Shown one piece after another: positions 16,705-25,807 of a stretch of DNA of 64,000 nt. The stretch comes from JANPCX01 sp046049865 (GTDB taxonomy: Bacteria; Pseudomonadota; Gammaproteobacteria; Burkholderiales; Burkholderiaceae_C). The DNA lies in assembly GCA_046049865.1 (NCBI GenBank), contig JBJOQO010000002.1:82632-146631 (forward strand). The letters are read 5' to 3'. Within the stretch, counting starts at the first letter, position 1, and every line of letters begins with the position of its first letter. The notes under the pieces were generated by a model. That model was not told the DNA's origin. It saw only the letters and a list, made by a program, of their open reading frames with translations, and did not search any database. A program made the position numbers and the translations under genes.

Positions 16705-18741
16705 TCAGCGTGAAAGCGCGGCACGCACGGTGTCCGCCACGTTCTCCGGTGTAAAGCCAAAGTGCTTGAACAAAACGGGTGCAGGTGCGGATTCGCCATA
16801 CGTGTCGATGCCCACCACCGCGGCGCAGCCGTATTTCCACCAGCCGTCGCTCACACCCATTTCCACGGCGATGCGGGGCAGGCCTGCGGGCAGAACGGCT
16901 TTTTTGTAGGCCACGTCTTGGCGGTCGAACACGGTGGTGCTGGGCATGGAGACCACACGCACGGCGATTTTTTCTTTGGCCAACAAGGCCTGCGCGTGCA
17001 GGGCGAGCTGTACCTCGGAGCCGGTGGCGATGATGACGGCCTGGGCTTTTTTCTTCAGACCCACCTCGCTCGGTTCCGCCAGCACGTAAGCGCCTTTGGC
17101 AATGTCGTCCAAGCCACTCTTGGGAGCGTAAGCAATGTTCTGGCGGCTGAGCAACAGCGCGGTGGGGCGGTCTTTGGTTTCAATCGCTTTGGCCCAAGCC
17201 ACTGCCGTTTCAGCGGTGTCACCGGGACGCCAAACATCCAAGTTGGGAATCAGGCGCAGGCTGGCTGCGTGTTCAATCGACTGGTGGGTAGGGCCGTCTT
17301 CACCGAGGCCAATGCTGTCGTGGGTGAAGACATGAATCACGCGCAATTTCATCAGCGCTGCCATGCGGATGGCGTTGCGGCTGTAGTCGCTGAAGGTCAG
17401 GAAGGTGCCGCCGTAGGGGATGTAGCCCCCGTGCAGGGCGACGCCGTTCATGATGGCGGCCATGCCAAACTCACGCACGCCGTAGTTGATGTGACGACCG
17501 CCGTTCGAGGTGCCGTCCGCGCCAAAACGCAGGGCGGGTGTGCTGCTGGTGTTGGTGAGGTTGGAGCCCGTCAAGTCGGCCGAACCACCGAGCAACTCGG
17601 GCAGAGCCTTGGTGAAGGCTTCCAGGGCGATTTGGCTGGCCTTGCGGCTGGCCACGGTTTCGCCTTTGGTGTGGGCGGCAACGGCGGCGTCCACCGCCAC
17701 TTGAGCGAAGTTTTTGGGCAACTGGCCTTCAACGCGGCGAATGAACTCCACGGCCAACTCGGGGTGGGCTTTGGAATAGGCCTCAAAAGCATCGACCCAT
17801 TTCGACTCCGCATTCAAGCCGCTGTGACGTGCATCCCAGGCTTCGTAAACGTTGTCGGGAATCACGAAGGGTTCAAACGACCAACCCAGCGCTTCGCGTG
17901 TCAGTTTGATTTCCTCCGCGCCCAAGGCTTCACCGTGGGCTTTGGCCGTGCCCGCACGGTTGGGGGAGCCTTTGCCGATGGCGGTTTTGCAGGCGATCAA
18001 CGTGGGTTTGTTTGAGCCTTTGGCTTTGGCAATGGCCGCGTCAACCGCGTCCACATCATGACCATCCACACCACGGATCACGTTCCACCCATAGGCTTCA
18101 AAACGTTTGGGGGTGTCGTCAATGAACCAAGGTGCGACCTGGCCATCAATGCTGATGCCGTTGTCGTCGTACAGCGCGATCAATTTGTTCAGCTTCCACG
18201 CACCGGCCAAAGCGCAGGCTTCGTGGCTGATGCCTTCCATCAGGCAGCCGTCGCCGAGGAATACATAGGTGTGGTGGTCCACCACCGCATGTCCAGGGCG
18301 GTTGAACTCCTGGGCCAGCAGCTTCTCGGCCAGTGCCAGGCCCACCGCGTTGGTGATGCCTTGGCCCAGCGGGCCTGTGGTGGTTTCCACGCCGGGGGTG
18401 ATGCCCACTTCGGGGTGGCCGGGTGTTTTGCTGTGCATCTGGCGGAAGTTGCGCAGCTCTTCAATCGGCAGGTCATAGCCCGTCAGGTGCAGCAACGCGT
18501 AAATCAGCATGGAGCCATGGCCGTTGGACAGCACAAAACGGTCACGGTCCGCCCAGTGTGGGTTGGCCGGGTTGTGTTTGAGGTGGCGGCTCCACAGGGC
18601 GACGGCGATGTCGGCCATGCCCATGGGGGCACCGGGGTGGCCGGAGTTGGCTTGTTGCACGGCGTCCATGGCCAAGGCGCGAATGGCGTTGGCCATCAGG
18701 GCCGATGATGCTGGTGGGGTAGTTGCGGTGGTCTCGGCCAT
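16705..18741 (-). CDS. tkt: Transketolase
   Basis: A 678-residue thiamine-diphosphate enzyme of the pentose phosphate pathway, moving two-carbon ketol units between sugar phosphates. Visible motifs are the N-terminal NAIRALAMDAVQQANSGHPGAPMGMADIA, the ThDP-binding GDGCLMEGISHEA, the DDNGISIDG loop, and HVFTHDSIGLGEDGPTHQ in the pyrimidine domain. Length matches the family. The start MAETTATTPPASS at 18741 follows a non-coding 127-base divergent spacer to speD; the longer open frame upstream is not protein-like. It is probably transcribed with gap. Confidence 0.97.
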   Translation of the reverse strand: MAETTATTPPASSALMANAIRALAMDAVQQANSGHPGAPMGMADIAVALWSRHLKHNPANPHWADRDRFVLSNGHGSMLIYALLHLTGYDLPIEELRNFRQMHSKTPGHPEVGITPGVETTTGPLGQGITNAVGLALAEKLLAQEFNRPGHAVVDHHTYVFLGDGCLMEGISHEACALAGAWKLNKLIALYDDNGISIDGQVAPWFIDDTPKRFEAYGWNVIRGVDGHDVDAVDAAIAKAKGSNKPTLIACKTAIGKGSPNRAGTAKAHGEALGAEEIKLTREALGWSFEPFVIPDNVYEAWDARHSGLNAESKWVDAFEAYSKAHPELAVEFIRRVEGQLPKNFAQVAVDAAVAAHTKGETVASRKASQIALEAFTKALPELLGGSADLTGSNLTNTSSTPALRFGADGTSNGGRHINYGVREFGMAAIMNGVALHGGYIPYGGTFLTFSDYSRNAIRMAALMKLRVIHVFTHDSIGLGEDGPTHQSIEHAASLRLIPNLDVWRPGDTAETAVAWAKAIETKDRPTALLLSRQNIAYAPKSGLDDIAKGAYVLAEPSEVGLKKKAQAVIIATGSEVQLALHAQALLAKEKIAVRVVSMPSTTVFDRQDVAYKKAVLPAGLPRIAVEMGVSDGWWKYGCAAVVGIDTYGESAPAPVLFKHFGFTPENVADTVRAALSR

Positions 18742-18868
18742 GTGGGTTCCGTGCAGGTTGTGGGAGCTGGTCGGGGAAACCCGACATTTTACGGGGCAGG
18801 CGGTTACAGGCTGCCAACGAGGGATTCCGACCGTTTGTTGCGCCACGGGGCCTGGATAATCACAGACC

Positions 18869-19285
18869 ATGAATGGCCTGCACCTCACCGCCGACTTGCG
18901 CCAATGCAACAACACATTGCTCGCTATGACGCAGCCCGATGCCTTGCGCGTGTTGTGTTTGTCAGCGGTCGAACGAGCGGGCTTGCAGGCCGTGGGCGAG
19001 CTCTTTCACCGCTTTGGCCCTCCGCCTGTCGTTCAAGCGCAAGGCTTGCCGCAAGGTGGGGTCACCGGTGTTGTCTTGCTGGCGGAGTCCCATCTCGCCG
19101 TGCACACCTGGCCTGAGCTGTCAGCGGTGACGCTGGACGTTTATGTCTGCAACATCGGTGCCGACAACAGCGACCTGGCCCGCCAGGTGCTCAATGAGTT
19201 GATCGCTGCTTTCGGGCCGCAGCAGGTGGAGCGTCACGTTTTGCAGCGGGGTGTGTCTGAAAACAAAATGGAGCGGGTTGCATGA
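18869..19285 (+). CDS. speD: S-adenosylmethionine decarboxylase proenzyme
   Basis: A 138-residue proenzyme that self-cleaves to a pyruvoyl enzyme making decarboxylated AdoMet, the aminopropyl donor for spermidine. The cleavage site is in AESHLAVHTWPE, with S74 the residue converted to pyruvate; the short length is that of the bacterial SpeH/SpeD class. It starts 127 bases from the divergent tkt and overlaps murU by 4 bases (ATGA), so the two are translationally coupled. A spermidine-synthase-like gene lies at 33084-34667 rather than alongside. Confidence 0.93.
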   Translation: MNGLHLTADLRQCNNTLLAMTQPDALRVLCLSAVERAGLQAVGELFHRFGPPPVVQAQGLPQGGVTGVVLLAESHLAVHTWPELSAVTLDVYVCNIGADNSDLARQVLNELIAAFGPQQVERHVLQRGVSENKMERVA

Positions 19286-20007
19286 AGGCGTTGATTTTGG
19301 CGGCCGGTCGCGGTCAACGCATGCGTCCCCTGACCGACCACACACCCAAACCACTGCTGCCCGTTCACGGCAAACCCCTCATCGTGTGGCACCTGGAGGC
19401 TTTGGCCCGAGGTGGGGTGCGGGAGGTGGTGATCAACACCGCGTGGTTGGAAGAACAGATTCCCGCCGCCTTGGGCGATGGTTCGCGGTGGGGCCTGCGC
19501 ATCCACTACTCCATGGAGGGGCGCGACCACGGCGGCGCACTTGAAACCGCAGGCGGCATCGCCAAGGCCTTGCCGTTGTTGGTTGATGCCAGCAGCGACG
19601 TGTTCTGGCTGGTGTCGGGTGACATCTATGCGCCCGAGTTTGTATTTGACCCTTCTGTCGGGCAGCAGTTTGCTCAAGAAGATGGTCCCACCGCCCGCCT
19701 TGCCCATTTGTGGTTGGTGCCGAATCCCCCTTACCACCCGCGAGGTGATTTTGGTTTGTCAGCGCAAGGGTGGGGTCTGGCCGACGCGCCAGGTGCCGAT
19801 GGGCTGCGCCACACCTATGCGAACTTGGCCTTGTGCCGCGCCGCGTTGTGCGCCGACATTGCCGTAGGCACCGTGGCTGCGCTCGGCCCACTGCTTTTTG
19901 AAGGCATGCGGTCCCAGCGCATCAGCGCCGAGCTGTATCGCGGGCCATGGGAGAACGTCGGGACGCCCGAGCAGCTCCTCACGCTGAACGCTACTTCTCC
20001 GACTTGA
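19282..20007 (+). CDS. murU: N-acetylmuramate alpha-1-phosphate uridylyltransferase-like nucleotidyltransferase
   Basis: A 241-residue NTP-transferase. The N-terminal signature MKALILAAGRGQRMRPLT followed by PKPLLPVHGKPLI is the nucleotide-binding motif, and VSGDIY carries the metal-binding Asp. Length and sequence fit MurU, which makes UDP-MurNAc from MurNAc 1-phosphate in the cell-wall recycling route that bypasses fosfomycin. MurU is usually beside amgK (MurNAc kinase), which is not seen here; it is coupled to speD (ATGA overlap) and followed by pepP. Another sugar-1-phosphate nucleotidyltransferase is possible but less likely. Confidence 0.8.
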   Translation: MKALILAAGRGQRMRPLTDHTPKPLLPVHGKPLIVWHLEALARGGVREVVINTAWLEEQIPAALGDGSRWGLRIHYSMEGRDHGGALETAGGIAKALPLLVDASSDVFWLVSGDIYAPEFVFDPSVGQQFAQEDGPTARLAHLWLVPNPPYHPRGDFGLSAQGWGLADAPGADGLRHTYANLALCRAALCADIAVGTVAALGPLLFEGMRSQRISAELYRGPWENVGTPEQLLTLNATSPT

Positions 20008-20048
20008 GGGCGACGTCAAAACCCGCGAGCACCGATATAGTGCCCCAC

Positions 20049-21440
20049 ATGGACATTGATGTTTTCTCACGCCGTCGCGCAGCGCTGGCCCAGCAAATGC
20101 GAGCAGTCGGCGGCGGCATCGCATTGATTCCGACTGCGGCCGAGCAGCGGCGCAATGGCGATGTAGACCATCCTTACCGCTTCGACAGCCACTTTCACTA
20201 TCTGACCGGTTTTGCTGAACCGGGTGCCTGGTTGGTGTTGCGGGCCGATGGTCACAGCACCTTGTTTTGTCAGCCGAAAGATCTGGAGCGCGAGTTGTGG
20301 GACGGATACCGCCTTGGACCGCAAGCGGCAGTGAAAACCTTGGGCGTACACGAAGCCCGCCCTCTGGCCGACCTGGATGAATGGATGCTGTCGCAATTGA
20401 CCGCACAACCTGCTGTGTGGATAAGTGTTGGTTTGCACCCCGTCTTGCCCATGCGCCTGGACACTTGGCTGGCGAAATTGCGGGCCAAGGCACGCAGCGG
20501 CGTACTGTGCCCGGCCGTGCAGCGTGATTTGTCTCCCCTGCTGGCTGAAATGCGTCTGTTCAAAGACGACAGCGAGTTGGCCCATATGCGCCGCGCCGCC
20601 CAGATTTCGGCTCAGGCCCATGCGCGCGCCATGCGGTTTTGTGCCGACCGTTTGCGTGGCGGTTCCGGCGAGGTGCGCGAGTACGAAATTGAAGCGGAAC
20701 TTCTACATGAGTTCCGTCGCCACGGCAGCAGCGGCCCGGCCTATACCTCCATCGTGGCGGCGGGCGCCAATGCCTGTGTGCTGCACTACGCTGCTGCCGA
20801 TGCACCGCTTCGATTCGGGGATTTGTGTTTGATTGACGCTGGTTGCGAAGTGCACGGTTATGCCAGTGACGTGACCCGCACCTTCCCTGCGAGTGGCGTA
20901 TTCAGTGCGCCGCAGCGCGACCTTTACGCGGTGGTGCAAGCCGCACAAGAGGCCGCGGTTGCGGTTACCCGCCCTGGTGCACGCCACAAAGACGCTCACC
21001 ATGCCGCCGTGCGGGTGTTGTCCCAAGGCATGCTGGATTTCAAGTTGTTAGATGCCAACCTGGTGGGCTCACTCGACGATGTGATTGCATCCCAGGCCTA
21101 CCGCCAGTTCTACATGCACGGAACTGGCCACTGGCTGGGCCGCGATGTGCATGATGTGGGTGACTATGTTGAGCGCAGTGAGGCGGCAGGCGACTCGTTC
21201 CTAGAACCCGATGCCAATGGTAAAGAACGAGCGCCCCCCTCACGGGTGCTGCAACCCGGCATGGTGCTCACGATTGAGCCCGGCCTCTATGTTCGGCCTG
21301 CGGCGGGCGTGCCTGAGTGTTATTGGAATATCGGCATACGCATTGAGGACGATGCCGTGGTCACTCCACAAGGTTGCGAGTTGATTTCGCGTGGGGTGCC
21401 GGTGGGTGCGGATGAGATTGAAGAGTTGATGCGGCAGTGA
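20049..21440 (+). CDS. pepP: Xaa-Pro aminopeptidase (aminopeptidase P)
   Basis: A 463-residue dinuclear-metal peptidase that removes an N-terminal residue preceding proline. It has the N-terminal AMP_N domain (RRRAALAQQM..., FHYLTGF) and a C-terminal pita-bread catalytic domain with metal ligands in LIDAGCEVHGYASDVTRTFP, HGTGHWLGRDVHD and VLTIEPGLYV. The ATG at 20049 gives the standard start. In many relatives pepP is followed by ubiH; here a UbiH-like gene is instead at 39.2 kb. It is convergent with the chemoreceptor gene. Confidence 0.94.
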   Translation: MDIDVFSRRRAALAQQMRAVGGGIALIPTAAEQRRNGDVDHPYRFDSHFHYLTGFAEPGAWLVLRADGHSTLFCQPKDLERELWDGYRLGPQAAVKTLGVHEARPLADLDEWMLSQLTAQPAVWISVGLHPVLPMRLDTWLAKLRAKARSGVLCPAVQRDLSPLLAEMRLFKDDSELAHMRRAAQISAQAHARAMRFCADRLRGGSGEVREYEIEAELLHEFRRHGSSGPAYTSIVAAGANACVLHYAAADAPLRFGDLCLIDAGCEVHGYASDVTRTFPASGVFSAPQRDLYAVVQAAQEAAVAVTRPGARHKDAHHAAVRVLSQGMLDFKLLDANLVGSLDDVIASQAYRQFYMHGTGHWLGRDVHDVGDYVERSEAAGDSFLEPDANGKERAPPSRVLQPGMVLTIEPGLYVRPAAGVPECYWNIGIRIEDDAVVTPQGCELISRGVPVGADEIEELMRQ

Positions 21441-21477
21441 ATCGTGGGCTGCGAGGAGCCACAAAGGGGGGGCAACA

Positions 21478-21499
21478 ACGGCTGCATCGATACAGCCGT
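21478..21499. terminator. Hairpin between convergent pepP and chemoreceptor genes
   Basis: ACGGCTG, an 8-base loop and CAGCCGT form a 7-bp stem in the 68-base gap between the two stop codons. No T-run follows on either strand, so a terminator role is only suggested by position. Confidence 0.35.
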
Positions 21500-21508
21500 C
21501 TCGGCCGC

Positions 21509-23098
21509 TCAAATGATTGACGCGTTGTTGTTCAATCGAAATGTGGCCACCACATCTGAGAGTTTCTGCGCTTGCTCTTTCAAACTGTCTGCCGCAGCAG
21601 CAGCCTCCTCGACCAAGGCGGCATTTTGCTGAGTCATTTGGTCAAGCTCTCCGACGGAGGCGTTGACTTTCCCAATACCATCGCTTTGTTCGGATGCAGC
21701 AATGGTGATTTCTCCAATGATGTCTGAAACCATTTGAACCGAATTGACGATGTTGTGCATCGTTTTCCCGGCTTCGGCAACCTGTTGCGACCCGGCTTCA
21801 ACCCTGCTGACGCTAGCTTCAATGAGCGCCTTGATTTCTTTGGCAGCTTCGGCTGAGCTGCTGGCCAGGCCGCGAACCTCGCCTGCCACCACTGCAAAAC
21901 CACGGCCCTGTTCACCGGCTCGTGCGGCTTCAACAGCGGCGTTAAGCGCCAGGATATTGGTTTGAAACGCAATGCCGTCAATCACTGCAATGATGGCCGC
22001 GATCTTTTGGGAACTGATGTTGATGTCATTCATGGTGCTGACCACTTGGGCCACCACTGCACCGCCTTGTGCCGCCGCTTGGGCTGCGGTGCTTGCCATC
22101 AGATTGGCCTGTTTGGCCGAAGCCGCCGATTGTTGTACCGCATTGGTCAAGGCGGTCATGGACGAAGACGTTTGCTGCAAATTACTGGCGGTTTGCTCAG
22201 TTCTTTGACTCAGGTCCAGGTTGCCACTGCTGACTTCGCTGCTGGCGGTCTTGATGGAGTCGGCCGCATCGCGCACTTCGCCCACCACATTGCTCAGCGA
22301 GGCCTGCATGGCGTTCAGTGCCCGAAGCAAATCTGCCATCTCATCATGCCCTTTCACAGCGATGGCCTCACTCAAATCACCTGTTGCAATTCGCTGAGCT
22401 ACTTTGACTGCGCGATCAAGGGGCCGGCAAACCGATTGCAAGGTCAACCACAACAGTGGTGCCAGCAATGCCATCGTGATGGCAACCAGTCCAAGCCTCA
22501 ACAAGGACTCGGCAGTCGCGGTTGACGCCATTTTCTCTCCCGCTGCAGCGACAACGGCTTGCTGGGCGGTCAACAATGCTTCAGTGTTTTTTTTCAGTTG
22601 TTCGTGGGTGTCATTCTGCTGCTGGGTGTAGGCCAAGGCAACGGCGGAGTCGAGTACGGCGTTCTGCACTTGAGTCAACACCGGGAGAATTGCATTCGAG
22701 TAGATGTCCAGAAGCTTTTTCTGAGTCTCCACCAGTGTTTCGATTTCTGAGTTGCCAGCGTTGGTCTGCTTGATTTTCTCGGCGGCTGCATTGGCATTTT
22801 TGATTTCATTCTGCCAAACACCGATCAAGCGTTGAACCTCCGTGCCGTTACTTAGCCCTATCGCCAGGCTTTCAAGTTCCCAGCGCCGAACCAAACCCAT
22901 GGCTTCACGCAGATTGGCGACATCAATAGCGGCCGCATTGGCACCATCAAAAATAGCGGCCGCACTTTTATTCGCACTTTGCCCAGAGTACCAGCCCCAG
23001 GCCCCGAGCACCAACAGTGACAGTGACATCGTGCCCATCACGATGTAAAAGCGCATGCGAATGCTGAAGTTTTGCAAGGAGGTTTGCAGGTTTGTCAT
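21509..23098 (-). CDS. Methyl-accepting chemotaxis protein
   Basis: A 529-residue chemoreceptor. A first membrane segment (about 16-36, FYIVMGTMSLSLLVLGAWGWY), a periplasmic four-helix-bundle sensor, a second membrane segment near 200-220, a HAMP domain (RPLDRAVKVAQRIATGDLSEAI) and the signalling hairpin with the conserved tip (IIAVIDGIAFQTNILALNAAVEAARAGEQGRGFAVVAGEVR) are all present. There is no C-terminal NWETF-type pentapeptide for CheR/CheB tethering. The ligand is not predictable. A possible sigma-28 promoter lies upstream at 23159-23185, and the gene is next to three binding-protein genes. Confidence 0.93.
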   Translation of the reverse strand: MTNLQTSLQNFSIRMRFYIVMGTMSLSLLVLGAWGWYSGQSANKSAAAIFDGANAAAIDVANLREAMGLVRRWELESLAIGLSNGTEVQRLIGVWQNEIKNANAAAEKIKQTNAGNSEIETLVETQKKLLDIYSNAILPVLTQVQNAVLDSAVALAYTQQQNDTHEQLKKNTEALLTAQQAVVAAAGEKMASTATAESLLRLGLVAITMALLAPLLWLTLQSVCRPLDRAVKVAQRIATGDLSEAIAVKGHDEMADLLRALNAMQASLSNVVGEVRDAADSIKTASSEVSSGNLDLSQRTEQTASNLQQTSSSMTALTNAVQQSAASAKQANLMASTAAQAAAQGGAVVAQVVSTMNDINISSQKIAAIIAVIDGIAFQTNILALNAAVEAARAGEQGRGFAVVAGEVRGLASSSAEAAKEIKALIEASVSRVEAGSQQVAEAGKTMHNIVNSVQMVSDIIGEITIAASEQSDGIGKVNASVGELDQMTQQNAALVEEAAAAADSLKEQAQKLSDVVATFRLNNNASII

Positions 23099-23158
23099 GT
23101 CGATCTGTATTTGTGAATGTTTCCGGTACTCATGAAGAAACCAACTCTCGCCCCTGAC

Positions 23159-23185
23159 TGTTCGACACTTCTTAAGAAAACTAAA
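23159..23185 (-). promoter_or_regulatory. Candidate sigma-28 (FliA) promoter of the chemoreceptor gene
   Basis: On the minus strand TTTAGTTT, exactly 11 bases, then GTCGAACA, compared with the enterobacterial consensus TAAAGTTT-N11-GCCGATAA (6 of 8 and 5 of 8 matches). It lies about 60 bases before the start codon. The rest of 23099-23367 shows no gene. Confidence 0.4.
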
Positions 23186-23367
23186 ACGTCGCGCCGCCCC
23201 CAGATTTTTTCTGCCCTCAAGGACTATGAGTGGACCAGCTCATATCCCAAGGTTCGACGCGAAGCGGCAGGTCCACGGGTGACTCGGAAGAAGACAGTAG
23301 GCTGCGCGTTGTGAAGGGGTTCAACCGCAAGGACATGTGTTGTCTTGTTGGGTAAAAATGCAGACAG

Positions 23368-24507
23368 CTACCAAGAGTCGCCGCGTGTCACTGGTTCCCA
23401 GCGCCCTTTGACCACCTTGTAGACGCTGACCACCGGATAGTACTGTTCACCATCAGCGCGAAAGCGCATGTTGTTTGTCACCGGAGCCAGCGCGTCAATT
23501 CGTTTGAGTTCTTCGGTGAGCTTCTTTGGGTCCACCGTTTCTGCGCGCTTCATGGCTGCCACCAAGACATGGGTGGCGTCATAGGTGTAATGCGCCCCAT
23601 AAATGGGTTCTGATTTGTAGGCGGCCACGAACCTTGGGAGCCACTCCTTGGCCGATCGAAACTCCCTGGCCTCAACAATCGGTGAGGTGGCATAAACCGC
23701 GCGCACGTCGCATTTCATCGACGGCAGCTTGTCGGTCTTGAGCGTGTCCGCCCCGATGATTTGAATGTTGGTATGCCCGGCCTTCATCAGTTGCTCACAC
23801 AAAGCGGCGACCTGAAAGTCGGGTTGGGTCGAGACGTAGGTGTCGACGCCTGCTGATTTCAATTCGGCCACCAGTTCGGTGAAGTCCGTGCTCTTGTCGT
23901 CGAGGGACCGCTGCACCGCGACGACTTTCCCGTATTTCTTCAGCTCCACGGCAGCCAAACTGGCCAACCCCTTGCCGAACGGTGTGCCGTCGTCTACCAA
24001 TGCAAATACCTTGCCATCCATCTGCTGGGCTGCGAACGAGCCCAAAGCCTTGGACTGCATGCTGTCGTTGCCGACGATACGGAAGGTCGTGGGCACCCCC
24101 AACTGGGTGTAGTCAGGTTTGGTCGAGATGGCCAACTGAGGAATGTTCTTGGAGGCGTAAATCGGTGCGGCGGGAATACTTACCCCCGAGTTGAGGTGAC
24201 CCACCACGGCCACCACCCCGGCGCCGACCAGCATTTCGGCCACTTTTTTACCTTCTTCGGGGCTGGACTTGTCGTCTCCTTGCACGATCTCCAACCTGAC
24301 GGACTTGCCCTTGATGCGCAGCCCTTGCGCATTGATTTCATCAACGGCCATTTGCACGCCGTGCAGCAGGTCAGTGCCCTGACTGGCCAAAGGCCCCGAC
24401 AACGGTTGCGCTACGCCGATTTTTACTGTGTCGGGGATGGGGCTGCAGGCCGTGGTCGACAGCGTAACGACACCAGTAACCAATGACACAAACCAAACAT
24501 TTTTCAT
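23368..24507 (-). CDS. Branched-chain amino acid-type ABC transporter substrate-binding protein
   Basis: A 379-residue periplasmic binding protein of the LivK/amide-urea class (type I fold): KIGVAQPLSGPLASQGTDLLHGVQMAVDEINAQG is the family hallmark. The signal peptide MKNVWFVSLVTGVVTLSTTACSP ends in a lipobox-like TTAC, suggesting a lipoprotein. Start 24507 has GGAG 8 bases upstream; the longer frame is not protein-like. No permease or ATPase genes are adjacent, so it must share a transporter encoded elsewhere or act with the chemoreceptor. The ligand is unknown. Confidence 0.88.
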   Translation of the reverse strand: MKNVWFVSLVTGVVTLSTTACSPIPDTVKIGVAQPLSGPLASQGTDLLHGVQMAVDEINAQGLRIKGKSVRLEIVQGDDKSSPEEGKKVAEMLVGAGVVAVVGHLNSGVSIPAAPIYASKNIPQLAISTKPDYTQLGVPTTFRIVGNDSMQSKALGSFAAQQMDGKVFALVDDGTPFGKGLASLAAVELKKYGKVVAVQRSLDDKSTDFTELVAELKSAGVDTYVSTQPDFQVAALCEQLMKAGHTNIQIIGADTLKTDKLPSMKCDVRAVYATSPIVEAREFRSAKEWLPRFVAAYKSEPIYGAHYTYDATHVLVAAMKRAETVDPKKLTEELKRIDALAPVTNNMRFRADGEQYYPVVSVYKVVKGRWEPVTRGDSW

Positions 24508-24670
24508 TTTCCATACTCCGAGGAACAAGAAAATCCAGTTCACCTTGCCCATCAAGGCGTCACCACTCGACTGGTTTTGGCTGATACTGTCGCTAAATGC
24601 CGCCAATAAGCCGTCGAGGGTAACAAAATTTCGCGCGAATTCAACTGCCGAGTTCACTAGAAATTGAATC

Positions 24671-24708
24671 GAAAAAAGAACAACCCTCTGAATTGATCGG
24701 GAGGGTTG
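24671..24708 (-). terminator. Intrinsic terminator between two binding-protein genes
   Basis: On the minus strand CAACCCTC, an internal loop, GAGGGTTG and TTCTTTTTTC, just beyond the stop of the glutamate/aspartate-type binding protein gene. It separates that gene from the LivK-like gene. Confidence 0.8.
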
Positions 24709-24770
24709 CGAATTCGATGCTGGGCTTTCACAAGTTTCCAGTTGATGCGACGGGTTGTTGGTTGGTGCGA

Positions 24771-25658
24771 TCAATAGGTCTCAACCGGCCTGTCGTTCGG
24801 GTCTGCCCACGCTTTTTTGGTGGCATTGGACAAGGGCAGACCAATCTTGACTTGGTTCGGTGGAATCGGCGATGTGAACCACGTGTTGTAGAGCTTGTTG
24901 ATTTCCCCAGACTTGATCAGCGACTTGATGGTGCCATCCACAGAGGCTTTGAAGGCGGGGTCGTCTTTGCGCAGCATGATCGCGATGGGTTCGACAGACA
25001 ACACTTCGTCAAGCACACGAAACATCGCGGGGTTCTTGCTGCTGGAGACAAATGCAGCCATGATCTGGCCGTCCATCACGTAGGCGTCTGCCTTGCCTTC
25101 TGCGACTAAGGCGAAACTGGCGGCGTCGGTTTTGCCGATCACTTCTTTCAGATCAACATTGCTACCTCGCTCATGTTTTCTGAGCAGCGGGACGGATGTC
25201 GTGCCAGCGACAGTCGCCACTGTTTTTCCGTTGAGTTGCGAAATGGAGGTGATACCGGAATCGGCGCGAACCACTGTTCGCACCTCTTCCACGAAGGTGG
25301 TCACTGCAAATGCAACGTCCTTTTGGCGGGTGGCGTTGTTGGTGGTGGCGCCGCATTCCATGTCCACGGTTCCGTTGATCACGCTGGGAATGCGTGTTTG
25401 CGATGTCACGGCGATCATTTCAACCTTCAATTTCTTGGCCAACTGTTTCTCTATGTCGGCCACTGCTGCCAAACACAGGTCAACGTGAAAGCCGCCATAC
25501 TTGCCCTCTGAAATGGCGTAGGAAAGGCCGCCGTTGTCGGTGCGAACACCAAGCTTGACGACCCCGCTATCCTTGATTTTTTGCAGGGTGTCTGCTTGTG
25601 CAATAGGACCACAAGTGATCAATGACGCCAAAATGGCAAGGCGATGAAGATTTCGCAT
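24771..25658 (-). CDS. Glutamate/aspartate-type (GltI-like) ABC substrate-binding protein
   Basis: A 295-residue periplasmic binding protein with a cleavable signal (LAILASLITCGPIAQA). It has the type II fold motifs GVVKLGVRTDNGGLSY, GFHVDLCLAAV, TSQTRIPSVINGTVDMECGATTN and the C-terminal IKSGEINKLYNTWFTSPIPP, all characteristic of the GltI/AatJ glutamate-aspartate group. AGGA precedes the ATG. It shares a 149-base divergent promoter region with a paralogue (25808-26737). The gltJKL permease and ATPase genes expected next to gltI are missing, so it is an orphan. The downstream DctB/DctD-type system may control it. Confidence 0.9.
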   Translation of the reverse strand: MRNLHRLAILASLITCGPIAQADTLQKIKDSGVVKLGVRTDNGGLSYAISEGKYGGFHVDLCLAAVADIEKQLAKKLKVEMIAVTSQTRIPSVINGTVDMECGATTNNATRQKDVAFAVTTFVEEVRTVVRADSGITSISQLNGKTVATVAGTTSVPLLRKHERGSNVDLKEVIGKTDAASFALVAEGKADAYVMDGQIMAAFVSSSKNPAMFRVLDEVLSVEPIAIMLRKDDPAFKASVDGTIKSLIKSGEINKLYNTWFTSPIPPNQVKIGLPLSNATKKAWADPNDRPVETY

Positions 25659-25740
25659 TTGAATTCCTTTCGATTGGGTAATAGGGAGAACAGTCCATGC
25701 CGGGAAAAGCTCCGGCTGCCCTGAGTTTCGGCTTATTCGG

Positions 25741-25754
25741 CGCTTTCTAAAGCG
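25741..25754. promoter_or_regulatory. Palindrome in the divergent promoter of two GltI-like genes
   Basis: CGCTTT-CT-AAAGCG is a perfect dyad about midway between the two divergent start codons, a plausible operator shared by both genes. No clear sigma-54 motif was found in this gap on either strand. Confidence 0.35.
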
Positions 25755-25807
25755 GAGAAAACAGGGTTAAAAACGATTTACTTGGCAACATTGGTGTTGA
25801 CGCTGAA

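Noticed and set aside
16762..18015. 417-codon open frame antisense to tkt
   Set aside because: Same pattern of Gly/Val/His-rich shadow; the sense strand is clearly transketolase.
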